Below, piece by piece: positions 42,586 to 54,932 of a stretch of DNA of 64,000 nucleotides. The translations under genes were made by a program, and so were the position numbers. Below the pieces are notes generated by a model. That model saw only the letters and a list, made by a program, of their open reading frames with translations. It did no database searches and had not been told where the DNA came from. Every line of letters starts with the position of its first letter. Positions within the stretch are counted from its first letter, which is position 1. Origin of the DNA: Pseudorasbora parva (Eukaryota; Chordata; Actinopteri; Cypriniformes; Gobionidae); contig NC_090185.1 in the NCBI RefSeq assembly GCF_024679245.1, forward strand, positions 3,319,464-3,383,463, in the 5' to 3' direction.

Positions 42586-45067
42586 TTTTTCTCTCAGAAA
42601 TGATGATCATGTTGAGTAAGTACTCTGTGTATCATTAAATTATTTTATTTTTTTACAACACCGGCAAAGATCGTGTATTCCAGCCTGATTTCAGCGTGCG
42701 TGCAGACAGGGTTGCCAAGTTTTTACAACAAAACCCGCCAACTACTAGCCCTAAACAATAGCTTCTCGGGGGGGGGTTCTCCGGGGGAAAAATGGCATTT
42801 GGGGGTAAAATGTGTGTTCTTTTGGCAAGGTTGCTGCTAAAATTCGCACTAATGGGTCTATATCACATAATAGTCTCTCCAACCCGCGGACATAGAAAAC
42901 AACCCACGGGGGAAAAACGCGGACTTGGCAACACAGTTCAGTTGAGCCCTGTCTGTTGACATTTGACAACGCTTCGTTGCTCTGATTGGTTGTAGGTCTG
43001 TCCAATTGATGTCTTTTCTGGTTCGGTTGAAACACGCCTCATAATCATAGCCCAATGGAGCAGTTTCAGACTCATATTCTAACTAGACTTGAGTATGACC
43101 ACGTCAGGCTAGGGAAGGGTGGGTTGCGAGCAGTTTAAGCGTCCTTTCCGAGCAGAAATGCCACATATATATGTCCGCGGTCATATAGGAGAAGGGTAGT
43201 GATTGGACGATTTGACAGATGACCGAGTCAGCTTGCCTACATGGCCTGACTGAACTTCACTGCGCTTGATTGTAGAGTTAAACTATGAGGATTGTTGTGT
43301 AAGCTCATCATACTTGTACATTCAGGATACATTGATCCAGGCCTCGACATTTCTCAGTTTCTTCAGAAGAAAACACCAAGTTAACTTTCAAAAAGAGCTG
43401 TTTTACTCAGATTTGCCAAAACACCAAAGTCTGCGATCAATAAACAGAGATCTTGTTATAAACGTGAGTATTTCTCATCAAATTTTCCAAACACCTCATC
43501 TCTCTGGTAAGCAAAGGCAGATTTCTCTAATTTTGTTTATAATGCAGGCAAACATTATAAATGTTCTTGACTGGTTTCGGGGTCATGGATGTTGCAATGG
43601 TTTCTTCTTTGTGTTATCTGCACAGAAATGTGGTTTGATCTGTTGGGTGGATAAACAGCTTCTGCTGGAGGTTTGTGGAGCGTTTAGGTAAACTCCTGCA
43701 CATGCGCTTTAAGAGTGCACGCTTTCACTGCGTGATTATGATGCAGTTTGAATTCCCCCAATGAAAGATATGACGATAACATCTGGATGACTTTTCATAT
43801 CTTTTATACTTATGTCGTAAGAGTGCTGTTTTTCTGAACATCAGCAAGATTGCAAATGTGATATCGATTTTATGCAACAGTTCAACATAACATTTTTTAC
43901 ATTAGGTTACATTTTAAACACAATATTGCCTGTTTTTAGTCAATCAGACTGTTACCAATCAAATGAAATCAGCATCAAGAGATCCATGTTTGTGTGGCAC
44001 AGAAGCTCTGTCTAAAGTGATATTTAGACACATTAGACTGTTTAATGCAGCTCATAATGCTGTATTAATTTTGTTAATTAATACAGCATTTTGTTAATTG
44101 TTTGTTAAATTAGACACGTAATCAGTAGAATTGGTTGCTTGGTCCCGTTTAGCTCCACATAGGCCAATGTTATTTATATTACATCATGCGCAAATCGTTG
44201 GGCGGGGCTACATAATTAGGCGTTCTTCGTCTTCCGTTTTGCTTTTCTCTGGCAACACAGGGAGGCAAATTCGCAGATCCCTCATTAATGAGCCAGCTGT
44301 AAATAAATGCTTTTATTTTACTATCAAGAACGTTTTCAGATCCTTTCCTCTTTTCAGAAACTTACAGGATATCCTTATGTTACCATGACTCACGGGAAAG
44401 TTGATTTCTCAATTCATGACCCCTTTAACAAAATAAAAAAAAACTCGAAACAATATTTGCCAATATTGCACAGCTTTAGTCAGAGGTCAGTAATGAATGA
44501 CTAGCCTGACAAGCCAGACCCACATCAAGATGTTTGGTCTGGAAACTCACCATTGACAGCTCAATCTGAGGGGCGGATTAATGGTTGTCTTTCAAACTCC
44601 CTCTGCACGCGATAGGATAGCGCTACAACCAACCAGAAAAATGAAGGTGAAACAGATCTTATTGATAGATTAAACATTCGCCGTATCCGGTCGGCTAAAC
44701 TCTGAACACATCTTCTCTTTTTAAGAATGACTTCAGTGCCGTTCTTTGATCTTTTCTCAGAGAAAAGCTTAACTCCAAGTCTTCCAGAGTCGCGGTCAAA
44801 GCTGAAAGACCGCCGTTCGCCAGCCTCTGTGTTTACTAGAAGCACGCAAACCCAACTCGGCTGTCATCATTATGGCCCTGCCCACCGACTCTATACACGA
44901 TGTGATTGGCCCGGCAAGAGTTTGGCGTTTACAGCTCAGAAGTGTATTGAGAGTTGCTAGACGACACTCGCGGCAGATTAGATTTGCTTGATTGACAGCT
45001 CTCAGCACTAAATAACACTCCAGTAGATCCAGATATCTAATCCAGTATTTCACTCTTCTGATATTAG
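42586..45067. other. Intergenic, repeats but no gene recognised
   Basis: 42700-43115 and 44503-44990 look like non-autonomous DNA repeats common in cyprinids (GACTTGAGTATGACCACGTC; ACTAGCCTGACAAGCCAGAC). The open frame at 43266-43691 has no recognisable motif. Confidence 0.4.
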
Positions 45068-45784
45068 TTTTCATTCTGGGGCAGAATTCATTTGAAAACG
45101 TAAGATCAGCAAAAGCGTGTTGATTTCCGTGATGTTAAAGGAGACGGATGTGTGAGTGGAAACTTACTGAGGTTAGGGGAGGATTCACACACAACCAGAT
45201 AAATATCACAGTTCAGTGTTTCAGATCAATCTGAGGGTTAGCAGCCATTTTAAGAGTCGCTATCGTGGGCTTTTCAGTGCACCGATGAAGAAAATGTTCC
45301 TCAAATTACTTTTGCTCTGTTTGTGGCGTCTGGTTGGTGAGTTTTAAATGTGTTTTTATGGCTTCAGTTGCTTCTGTTCTGTATCATGTGATAAATTACT
45401 GATAATATGAGTTGAAGATTAACATTCACTGTTAGTGTCAGCAACGGTGGCTGTAGTGAAGCGCACGACTCAGGAAATAACTCAAAGAACCGTCTTTAAT
45501 CTAATAATCCACACAACACACAGGAGAATCATGAGGAGAAACACAACCACGTAACGTAGACGATACCGGACGATGAACTGAACAGAACTCAGGTTTAAAT
45601 AACAGGGAGATCATGGGAAGAACAGAAACAGGTCTGGGATTAATGAACTAATGATAGACAGGGTTCGTACAGGTGCTGGAAATCCTGGAAAACGCTTGAT
45701 TTTTAATGTGGTGTTTTCAAGGTTTGGAAAGTGCTTCTATTTTGGATAAAGTCCATAAACCTTCCTGAAATTATAATAGCTTGC
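45068..45784. repeat. Duplicated promoter and signal-exon block, gene D copy
   Basis: Second copy of 28591-29313, nearly identical by eye. After 45784 the two copies diverge completely. Confidence 0.8.
45285..45336 (+). CDS. Signal-peptide exon of gene D
   Basis: Same 52-bp exon as in gene C, with donor GTGAGT at 45337. No V exon lies between here and 52428, so intron 1 would be 7.1 kb. Confidence 0.7.
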
Positions 45785-48700
45785 TTTCATAATTTGTATA
45801 TGACAATAGTTAACTTTTTAAATAAAATAAGTCAGAAAGGCCTAATTGCTTTTGGCCTTTCTCATAAAAAGCTCATTCTGCTCGAGCCTCTCTTGCCGCT
45901 CTAATTCTGTGCGAGTGACGCAAATGATGAACAGACGACCTACCGGAAGGTCATCGCTTTAATGATTGTTGGCTTGGAAAAAGATAAGAACACAAAAATG
46001 ATGGTTGAAACGAGGACCAAAGTCTGCAAAAAGGACATTCGTCTTTTCACCATGAGGGAGTCGGCGCTTTCGAGCCACGTAAAAGGTAAGCTGTGGGGAA
46101 TTTTCATCACACTTTAAGTTTGTTTAAGCTAGCTTACAAATGATAGTCAGCTTTTGGGAGGGATGTAAAATAAGTTTATTTAGCCGACAGCCAATGAAGA
46201 GAGTAAATGTCACTGAATGTTGATGAACTGAACCTGGAGTTATTCAGCCGCTCATGAACAGATAAAGCTCATGCCTGAACACTAGGAATCACACATGAAC
46301 TGTGCAGTTGCTGTTCTGTCTCCGTGAGCTCCACCGCACACGATAGCTTTATTGGTTTTGTTCTGCGCTCGTACACAGAGAGTTTGTGTCTGTTTCTTCC
46401 TGCCTCTGTCTGTTACTGCAGTCCATGATTCGTTCATTTCCATATCAAACCCTAAACCTTTAACTGTTATAGAGTATAGTAATAGATGTAGAGACAGTGA
46501 ACGCAGTGTGACCTTCAGCACTACATTACCCAGAATCCTCCCTGCTCCACCACCTGCAGGCATTCTTCTATCACCCCAGCACCAGATATATGTTCTTCTG
46601 TTTCATTCTCTGTTTGTTTGTCTATGTAGGCTATGGTTGAGCTTCTTCATTTGCCTGTATATGGATTTACTAAAGACAGTTTATCGTCATCTTCCTCGTT
46701 GTGCGTGATTGACAGCCAGCTGTGACATGATGATGGATTATTATATCCGTTTAAAAGAGCATCTTAAGTAGGAAGAGACTCGTGAAGGACACCAGCTGGA
46801 CAGACACAGAATTACACCTAAACTTCACAGTTAGGATCCTTGATGTAGATTGGCTGCTTCTACGCTTATGTTTAATATATTATTTCATTAGTATTTAACT
46901 TCATATAAAGCATATTTAAAAAATAAAAATTAGGAACGTAACATAATTTAAAGAAAACTACCTCATATGTAGCTGACACAGGCAAAGGTTATAAAATAAA
47001 GAAAGAAATACCCAGAGGTAACATTGTCCTCTTCATAACCCTCCTCTTATTCATCAGTCTCAACTGTCTGAACCCCAGATGTCGTTCTTTATACATAAAA
47101 ATTAGTTACATTTATATAGCTTTTGATAACATATTCCTTCTGTTTTGGGTGTTAATATTTAGGGAAGAAGCATGAAGATCTGATGAGAAGACTTCTGCAT
47201 TGGGGGATTATTTTCAGCACAAGTGATGCATCAAGAAGCACAGCTACATGCTGCAGCCAATGGAGGAGCCATCAAATCATTAGTTAGCTCTAATCCAACA
47301 CTTAAAGCTGAAATATGCTGGGTGACAAAAAGCTGTAACCAGCCTCTATTCCTATAAATCATGTTATCAGAGTCTGTGTCAGTGATGTTATGTAGTTTTT
47401 GATTTAGCTTTCCTGTTGTGTTCTAGCTTTTGCTGTTAGGTTGTTTTTGGTTCAGTTCTCCTCCATGTCCTGCCTGTTTGTTTCTAAGGTTACTAATAGT
47501 TTGATTGAATCGTCACAGGTGTTTCACATCAGTTCGATGTTGCGTTAAGTTAGGTTATTAAGTTTGTGTGGTTCCTAAGTTGCATGTAAATAAATACTAA
47601 AATGCTTGCGTTCAGATCCTTCATTCTTCCTTCATTGGGACTGCATTTTATAATGAGGGGCGGCAGTGGCTCAGTGGTTCATGTAGATTGTCTACAAACC
47701 AGAAGGTTGGTGGTTCGATCCCCGGTTCCATCTGACCAAGTGTCGAGGTGTCCTTGAGCAAGACACCTAACCCCAGCTGCTCCCGACGAGCTGGATGGCG
47801 CCTTACATGGCTGACATCGCCGTCGGTGTATGAATGGGTGAATGTGAGGCGATATGTAAAGCGCTTTGGATGGCCATAGGGTCTGTTGAAAGCGCTATAT
47901 AAATGCAGTCCAGTCCTTCATTGCAACCAACCGTAGCAGAAGAACGGATCATAGCATGGATCTATCAGCAGTGAAGATTCTCCTCCTCTCTGAGGGGAAA
48001 ATGTTTCTCGAGGCTCACACACAAAGATCCTGAATCTGTTCCAGTGAGAGAAGTTCCAGAGTCTGTTCCAGTGAGAGAAGAGCCAGAGTCTGTTCCAGTG
48101 AGAGAAGAGCCAGAGTCTGTTCCAGTGAGAGAAGAGCCAGAGTCTGTTCCAGTGAGAGAAGAGCCAGAGTCTGTTCCAGTGAGAGAAGTTCCAGAGTCTG
48201 TTCCAGTGAGAGAAGAGCCAGAGTCTGTTACAGTGAGTGAAGTTCCAGAGTCTGTTCCAGTGAGAGAAGAGCCAGAGTCTGTTCCAGTGAGATAAGAGCC
48301 AGAGTCTGTTCCAGTGAGAGAAGATCCAAAATCTGTTCCAGTGAGAAAAGTTCCCCAATCTGTTCCAGTGAGAGAAGTTCCAGAGTCTATTAGAAGTTCC
48401 AGAGTCTGTTCCAGTGAAAGAAGATCCTGAGTCTGTTCCAGTGAGAGAAGTTCCCCAGTCTGTTACAGTGAGAGAAGATCCAGAGTCTGTTCCAGTGAGA
48501 GAAGATCTTGATTATGTTATTGTAAAAGAAGATCCAGAGTCTGTTCCAGTGAGAGAAGAGCCAGAGTCTGTTCCAGTGAGAGAAGAGCCAGAGTCTGTTC
48601 CAGTGAGAGAAGATCCAAAATCTGTTCCAGTGAGAGAAGTTCCAGAGTCTATTAGAAGTTCCAGAGTCTGTTTCAGTGAAAGAGGATCCTGAGTCTGTTC

Positions 48701-51700
48701 CAGTGAGAGAAGATCCAGAGTCTGTTCCAGTGAGAGAAGATCCTGATTATGTTCCTGTAAAAGAAGATCCAGAGTTTGTTCCACTGAGAGAAGTTCCAGA
48801 GTCTGTTCCAGTGAGAGAAGAGCCAGAGTCTGTTCCAGTGAGAGAAGAGCCAGAGTCTGTTCCAGTGAGAGAAGATCCAAAATCTGTTCCAGTGAGAAAA
48901 GTTCCCCAGTCTGTTCCAGTGAGAGAAGTTCCAGAGTCTATTAGAAGTTCCAGAGTCTGTTTCAGTAAAAGAAGATCCTGAGTCTGTTCCAGTGAGAGAA
49001 GATCCAGAGTCTGTTCCAGTGAGAGAAGATCCTGATTATGTTCCTGTAAAAGAAGATCCAGAGTTTGTTCCACTGAGAGAAGTTCCAGAGTCTGTTCCAG
49101 TGAGAGAAGATCCAAAATCTGTTCCAGTGAGAAAAGTTCCCCAGTCTGTTCCAGTGAGAGAAGTTCCAGAGTCTATTAGAAGTTCCAGAGTCTGTTCCTG
49201 TGAAAGAAGATCCAGAGTCTGTTCCAGTGAGAGAAGTTCCAGAGTCTGTTCCAGTGAAAGAAGATCAAAAGTCTGTTACAGTGAGAGAAGATCCTGAGTC
49301 TGTTCCTGTGAAAGAAGATCCAGAGTCTGTTCCAGTGAGAGAAGTTCCAGAGTCTGTTCCAGTGAAAGAAGATCAAAAGTCTGTTACAGTGAGAGAAGAT
49401 CCTGAGTCTGTTCCAGTGAGAGAAGATCCTGAGTCTGTTCCAGTGAGAGAAGAGCCAGAGTCTGTTCCAGTGAGAGAAGAGCCAGAGTCTGTTCCAGTGA
49501 GAGAAGATCCTGATTATGTTCCTGTAAAAGAAGATCCAGAGTTTGTTCCACTGAGAGAAGTTCCAGAGTCTGTTCCAGTGAGAGAAGAGCCAGAGTCTGT
49601 TCCAGTGAGAGAAGAGCCAGAGTCTGTTCCAGTGAGAGAAGATCCAAAATCTGTTCCAGTGAGAAAAGTTCCCCAGTCTGTTCCAGTGAGAGAAGTTCCA
49701 GAGTCTATTAGAAGTTCCAGAGTCTGTTTCAGTAAAAGAAGATCCTGAGTCTGTTCCAGTGAGAGAAGATCCAGAGTCTGTTCCAGTGAGAGAAGATCCT
49801 GATTATGTTCCTGTAAAAGAAGATCCAGAGTTTGTTCCACTGAGAGAAGAGCCAGAGTCTGTTCCAGTGAGAGAAGATCCAAAATCTGTTCCAGTGAGAA
49901 AAGTTCCCCAGTCTGTTCCAGTGAGAGAAGTTCCAGAGTCTATTAGAAGTTCCAGAGTCTGTTCCTGTGAAAGAAGATCCAGAGTCTGTTCCAGTGAGAG
50001 AAGTTCCAGAGTCTGTTCCAGTGAAAGAAGATCAAAAGTCTGTTACAGTGAGAGAAGATCCTGAGTCTGTTCCAGTGAAAGAAGATCCTGAGTCTGTTCC
50101 AGTGAGAGATGATCCTGAGTCTATTCCAGTGAGAGAAGAACCAGAGTCTGTTCCAGTGAGTGAAGTTCCAGAGTCTGTTCCAGTGAGAGAAGAGCCAGAG
50201 TCTGTTCCAGTGTGAGATCCTGAGTCTGTTCCAGCGAGAGAAGATCCTGAGTCTGTTCCAGTGAAAGAAGATCCTGAGTCTGTTCCAGTGAGAGATGATC
50301 CTGAGTCTATTCCAGTGAGAGAAGAGCCAGAGTCTGTTCCAGTGAGTGAAGTTCCAGAGTCTGTTCCAGTGAGAGAAGAGCCAGAGTCTGTTCCAGTGTG
50401 AGATCCTGAGTCTGTTCCAGTGAGAGAAGATCCTGAGTCTGTTCCAGTGAGACAAGTTCCCGAGTCTGTTCCACTGAGAGAAGAGCCAGAGTCTGTTCCA
50501 GTGTGAGATCCTGAGTCTGTTCCAGTGAGAGAAGATCCAGAGTCTGTTCCAGTGAGAGAAGAGCCAGAGTCTGTTCCTGTGAAAGAAGATCCAGAGTCTG
50601 TTCCAGTGAGAGAAGTTCCACAGTCTGTTCCAGTGAGAGAAGATCCTGAGTCTGTTACAGTGAGAGAAGATCCTGAGTCTGTTACAGTGAGAGAAGATCC
50701 CGAGTCTGTTACAGTGAGAGAAGATCCTGAGTCTGTTCCTGTGAGAGAAGATCCTGAGTCTGTTCCTGTGAGAGAAGAGCCAGAGTCTGTTCCAGTGAGA
50801 GAAGAGCCAGAGTCTGTTCCAGTGTGAGATCCTGAGTCTGTTCCAGTGAGAGAAGATCCAGAGTCTGTTCCAGTGAGAGAAGAGCCAGAGTCTGTGCCTG
50901 TGAAAGAAGATCCAGAGTCTGTTCCAGTGAGAGAAGATCCTGAGTCTGTTCCAGTGAGACAATTTCCCGAGTCTGTTCCAGTGAGAGAAGTTCCTAAATC
51001 TGTTCCAGTGTGAGAAGTTCCCGAGTCCGTTCAAGTAAAAGAGAAGGTCCCAGGTCCATTCCAGTGAGTCCATTCCATAGTTCCAGAGTTCTGTGTAAAT
51101 GAATATTAATACTGCTTACTGCACGATATATCCCTTTAGCATGAATATCATGATGTGCGCATTCGCAATAGTCACAATATTCACTTGCTTTATGTTGTTA
51201 TTTTTTGTTTATTTTGTTGCTTGTTTGCTTTTTTTATTTGATTTTGCAGGGTTTTTTCATGGTATATCTAGTGTTAGTCAGATTAGTTGTTTGCATCTTG
51301 AAATAAATATTTGTTCTGTATCACTCTGTGGTGTGTTTCCTTTTCCTGTTTAGAAATTAACTGAGCCTTTAAATCACATTTGTAAAGCTTTATGATGCAT
51401 AAATAGTCCTTACTTTAGATAAGCACACAAACAAAGTGAATACTAATAAACTAACAACTACTTTTATAACTTCCTGAACTAATCATGAATTATAGTCGGA
51501 ATACATAATAATAAAGCATTTGTTTACACACTGAGTAACTATCACTACATGTCTAAATAATATGTATTAAATAATTTATTAATCATTTATTTACAATCAC
51601 AACTCCTAAATAACTGGTTTGTAAATAATGTAATACTTGATTTAGAAATTATAAATTGGTCATTAATAAAGTACGAAAATACAATTATCAAAAGCACATT

Positions 51701-53190
51701 ATAGATATGCTTATAAATCAAGAACAAAGCCTTTACAGCTGTATTTATAAACTGCTTGTGTCTATTAATGCTTTATAAATGAAGAATCGACTATTTATTA
51801 ATGTTAAACTAATGATTCATAGCGTGAGTTATTACAAAGTGTTACTACAAAATCCTCTAGCCACAGAAAAGCACCGGTATATCCATATATAATTAAATAT
51901 AGTCAACAGTCATTTCATTGAATAAGGTTTCCTCAACAGAGTAATGGTCAAAGTTTTGACTCATCGTGCATTGTGCTTTGTGAGCTCTCTGATCATCGTT
52001 TGGGTTCTGGTTGTAGCCTCTCCGTGAGCTTCGGTGGAGACAGATACAAGATGTTATAAGATATTACAAGACATATCCTTAAAGTTGTCCTCTTCATATC
52101 GAATAACAGTGCTGATATTCTCTGTCCCTATTGGGTCTCTGGTTTCTTCAACTTTGACTGCATAAAATGCATCTCCTACTTCTCTGGTTATTTCTTCTGT
52201 ATCTAAAGTGCTCATTATTTCAGTTACCTGATTCTGAATTTTCTGGTTAGTGTGAGATGCATTACAGGGAATTATTATTATTTTTTTTAGTTCTCTTTTC
52301 ATACATCATCTTTTGTACTGCAGAATATTATTCACTTCACATTAAAATGTATACAAGTATTTTAGTGAAGCTTCATCAAACCAACATCAAGAGATTTTAA
52401 AGCTTTAATCTGTGAAAAACTCTTCAGGTTCTTCGGATTATGAAGTGAAGAGCGTGAAAAGAGGAGATTCAGTCACTCTAGACTCTGATTTCACTAAAAT
52501 GAAGGATGATGATGAGATTCAGTGGAGGTTTAGAAACACTGTAATCGCTGCAATCAATAAACGGGCCGACAGCTTCACTGTATATGATGATGTTCTTGAA
52601 GGGAGATTCAGAGACAGACTGAAGCTGGACAATCAAACTGGATCTCTGACCATCACAAACATCACAATCAAACATGCTGGAGAATATGAATTTGAGACCA
52701 ACACTAAGAGGGTCATTTTTTTTCTTACTGTCAATGGTGGGTTAAAAACATTTACACCTGTTTTTTAATGACAAAATTAGAATTAATTCATACACAATTT
52801 TGTTTCTTTTTGTTGTTTTATGATAATGTTTATTTCAAATGTTGAACTATTTAATTTAATAAACCATTATAATCTGTTGATCTGTTTTGAATGATTCAGT
52901 GTCAGTGATGGAGGGAGATTCAGTCACTGTAGACCCTGGTCTCACTGAAGTGAAGGATGATGATCAGACTGAGTGGAGGTTTGAAGGCACTTTAATCGCT
53001 GAAATCAATGTAACGGCCGACAGCTTCACTGTATATGATGATGTTCTTGATGGGAGATTCAGAGACAGACTGAAGCTGGAAAAACAAACTGGATCTCTGA
53101 CCATCACAAACATCACAATCAAACATACTGGACTTTATCAACTACAGATCAACAATTACTGGCCTTTTTATGTCCATCTCTCTGTCTACG
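45285..53190 (+). CDS. CD48/SLAM-like Ig receptor gene D (5' part, runs off the window)
   Basis: Exons seen: 45285-45336 (signal peptide MKKMFLKLLLLCLWRLV), 52428-52736 (first V) and 52900-53190 (second V). Phases are all 1 and the frame is open. Having two V-type exons, like gene A, it would encode an extra membrane-distal domain compared with gene C. C2, transmembrane and tail exons are not found up to 64000; they should follow the large nested insertion and the 42-bp array. Whether the whole is still spliced across an intron of more than 10 kb cannot be told. Function is inferred from the family: an adhesion or recognition receptor on leukocytes. Confidence 0.6.
45960..47260 (+). pseudogene. 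Possible zinc-finger fragment of a transposon gene, two exons
   Basis: 45984-46085 encodes KMMVETRTKVCKKDIRLFTM and RESALSSHVK, and a GTAAGC donor follows at 46086. At 47163, after TTTAG, the phase-matched continuation is GKKHEDLMRRLLHW. Joined, the spacing resembles the single zinc finger (CX2C..HX5H ending in GKKH) often found at the start of fish transposon-derived proteins. The first cysteine is missing and a stop follows after about 35 residues, so it is at best a relic. Confidence 0.35.
46090..47160. other. Intron-like sequence, no gene recognised
   Basis: The open frame at 46352-46708 has no family motif. The rest is AT-rich. Confidence 0.35.
47386..47940 (+). mobile_element. LTR-like segment and gag start of a retroelement, split by a SINE
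   Basis: TGTTATGTAGTTTTTGATTT at 47386 through AAATAAATACTAAAATGCTT near 47590 looks like a Gypsy-type LTR with AATAAA. After the SINE, 47956-48033 reads MDLSAVKILLLSEGKMFLEA-HTQRS, similar to the start of Gypsy Gag proteins, then enters the 27-bp array. Confidence 0.35.
47638..47913 (+). mobile_element. tRNA-derived SINE
   Basis: The head has a pol III A-box-like GGCAGTGGCTCAGTGGTTCA and a B box GGTTCGATCCC; the tail contains AAGCGCTTTGGATGGCC and GCGCTATATAAATGCAGTCC. TCCTTCATTG is duplicated on both sides (47628-47637, 47914-47923). The outermost bases GGACTGCATTT and AAATGCAGTCC are inverse to each other. Confidence 0.75.
48030..51060. repeat. 27-bp minisatellite array with higher-order structure
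   Basis: Unit: CCAGAGTCTGTTCCAGTGAG plus AGAAGTT, with GATCCTGAG, GAGCCAGAG and GTTCCCCAG variants, about 110 copies. In one + frame each unit encodes a nonapeptide (PESVPVRE plus one residue). Frames are broken repeatedly by indels. Blocks containing the marker GATCCTGATTATGTTCCTGT recur at 48739, 49028, 49505 and 49793, spaced about 288 or 477 bp, showing amplification of multi-unit blocks. Long minus-strand frames here are by-products of the 27-bp period. Confidence 0.9.
51061..52427. other. Intron 1 of gene D, no gene recognised
   Basis: AT-rich sequence without motif-bearing frames. From about 52310 it matches the region before the truncated V exon at the left edge (GCTTCATCAAACCAACATC, GATTTTAAAGCTTTAATCTG), so this is conserved intron next to the V exon. 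Confidence 0.5.
52428..52736 (+). CDS. First Ig V-type exon of gene D
   Basis: Acceptor AACTCTTCAG ends at 52427; donor GTGGGT at 52737. It encodes GSSDYEVKSVKRGDSVTLDS, EIQWRFRNTVIAAI, TVYDDVLEG, TITNITIKHAGEYEFETN and IFFLTVN. It keeps the Trp and the A-G-E-Y motif but has no cysteine. It is the intact counterpart of the truncated exon at 117. Confidence 0.75.
52900..53190 (+). CDS. Second Ig V-type exon of gene D
   Basis: Acceptor AATGATTCAG ends at 52899; donor GTGAGC at 53191. It encodes VSVMEGDSVTVDPGLTEVKD, QTEWRFEGTLIAEI, TVYDDVLDG, KLEKQTGSLTITNITIKH and HLSVY. It corresponds to the gene A exon at 5418 and the gene C exon at 38293. Confidence 0.75.
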
Positions 53191-53457
53191 GTGAGCTAAA
53201 TATCAGTTTCACATGTTTTATTTATTACAGTGAGATCTACAAAAGTATCTTATCATGAATAATTAGATAAAATGACTAATTCCCTTACTGTTTTACATTA
53301 AAGAGTTAGTTCACCCAAAAATGAAAATGTGATGTTTATCTGCTTACCCCCAGTGTATCCAACATGTAGGTGTCTTTGTTTCTTCAGTAGACCAGAAATG
53401 AATATTTTAACTCCAACAGTTGCTGTGTGCCAGTCATAATGCATGTGAATGGGAAAC

Positions 53458-53459
<2 letters not shown>

Positions 53460-53549
<90 letters not shown>
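53460..53549. repeat. TA microsatellite
   Basis: About 44 TA units, at the junction between the outer TTAA element and the Tc1 remnant; it may have grown from the TA target of the Tc1. Confidence 0.95.
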
Positions 53550-53550
<1 letters not shown>

Positions 53551-53581
53551 AAAGTCTTCTAGTTCTTTAAGATTTCTGGGC

Positions 53582-54932
53582 CAACACAGTCTCACCCCTA
53601 CTCGTCAAATGTTGCCGAACGGTCAAGGGACCCTGACGTCAGCTGTTGACGCACAGGGTACCCCTAAATCGCCATTTTTCGACGTACTGGGTAATCCACT
53701 GATTTCAATGAGAAACCTAGGACGTCATAAACAGACGTGTTGGGCATGTGAATGTTATCGTTATGATGGAATATATTGGGTTATAATTTTTACATTATGA
53801 CATGTTGGAGTGTGATTCTCAATTTAATCAGCCAGCACAATTGTATTTACATTTATTTACGCTATGATACACGTTTGAAACAGCAGTCAAACCCCACCCC
53901 ACCCTAAACCTACCCATTTGCGTATTATATGATATAAAACACAGACTGTAACAGACAACAGGCACACTTTATTGAAAAAGTCCAACTATTCCGAGGCCAA
54001 ACGATTGAATTGTGTGAAGAAAAGACCCAAAAGCAATCACCGTCTCTATCCGCGCCGCGCGCCGCGCGCCGCGCGCGCCCCGGCGTCACACTGAAGACGC
54101 CACAGGTAGACCCCTCGGCGTCACGCGATGGACGAACTGGGAACCCAATTGCTTTCAGTGGGAAACCTTTGGCGTCAACATTAGACGGCAATTCTATCGG
54201 TATGAAATCGCGCTGAAGAAGTCTCATTCAGAACACATCGCGATGTTTGGCATCAGATCACGTGTGCCACATGTTGGTGAGTAGTCATACATATTATGTC
54301 CTAATATTTGATATAAAATATTTTCTGTTTGTCGTTCTCGATCATGTTCAGTCACTGCATTGTATCTGTCATCATCTCCACTGAGGCTTTGCATTTCTTT
54401 GCTTTCTAAATAAACACACCTTGCTAATAGGGTGATTAAACACTGTCACGTGACGTGCTATAGACCTTTAAACATTTGTTAATATTTAATAATAATTACT
54501 AGTGTAGTTCCAACGTGGCATTTGTAGTAGAAGCACAATAAAAAAAAAAAATAAATAAATTAAAAAAAACACTTGTCATGCATTTACCACAGTATTGGTA
54601 GTTTTAATGTGATATTTGTTGTAAATAAACAGTAACCACAACAATTGCCATGCTTTAAATGCATTTTAATGTAAAAACCAAATATTGTTATTTAAATAGT
54701 ATAGTATATCCAGAGCTGTATTTGTATATGAAGAGTTCAGATGCAAAAGCCTCAAAAAGCCACTTCGGTCACATGACATCAGATATTCAATTATTTTTTC
54801 TTAATCAGATCAGTTGCACTGTTTATAACGTCCCGTTTGCATGTAAATAATTTATGTGATCACAAAATCAAGTGAGTTATCTACATTTTCAAACAAATTC
54901 TTATGATATAGCTTGCTATTACATACTTTTAA
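53582..54932 (+). repeat. Left terminal inverted repeat of the 6.7-kb element
   Basis: It contains a very CpG-rich stretch (54048-54085, alternating CGCG and GCGC) absent in this length from the right copy, and a potential exon end with GTGAGT donor at 54278. Confidence 0.85.

Noticed and set aside
43266..43691. 141-codon frame on the + strand
   Set aside because: No domain, no splice signals in register, and surrounding sequence is repeat-like.
47638..47720. Functional tRNA gene
   Set aside because: A- and B-box sequences are present but the fold is not a tRNA cloverleaf and the segment continues into a SINE body with a target duplication.
49943..51073. 376-codon open frame on the minus strand
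   Set aside because: It lies wholly within the 27-bp array; a period divisible by 3 keeps several frames open, and the product is only a repeated SHWNRLW motif.
54040..54216. Arginine/alanine-rich short protein in the inverted repeat
   Set aside because: It results from the CGCG-rich expansion, which differs in length between the two arms.
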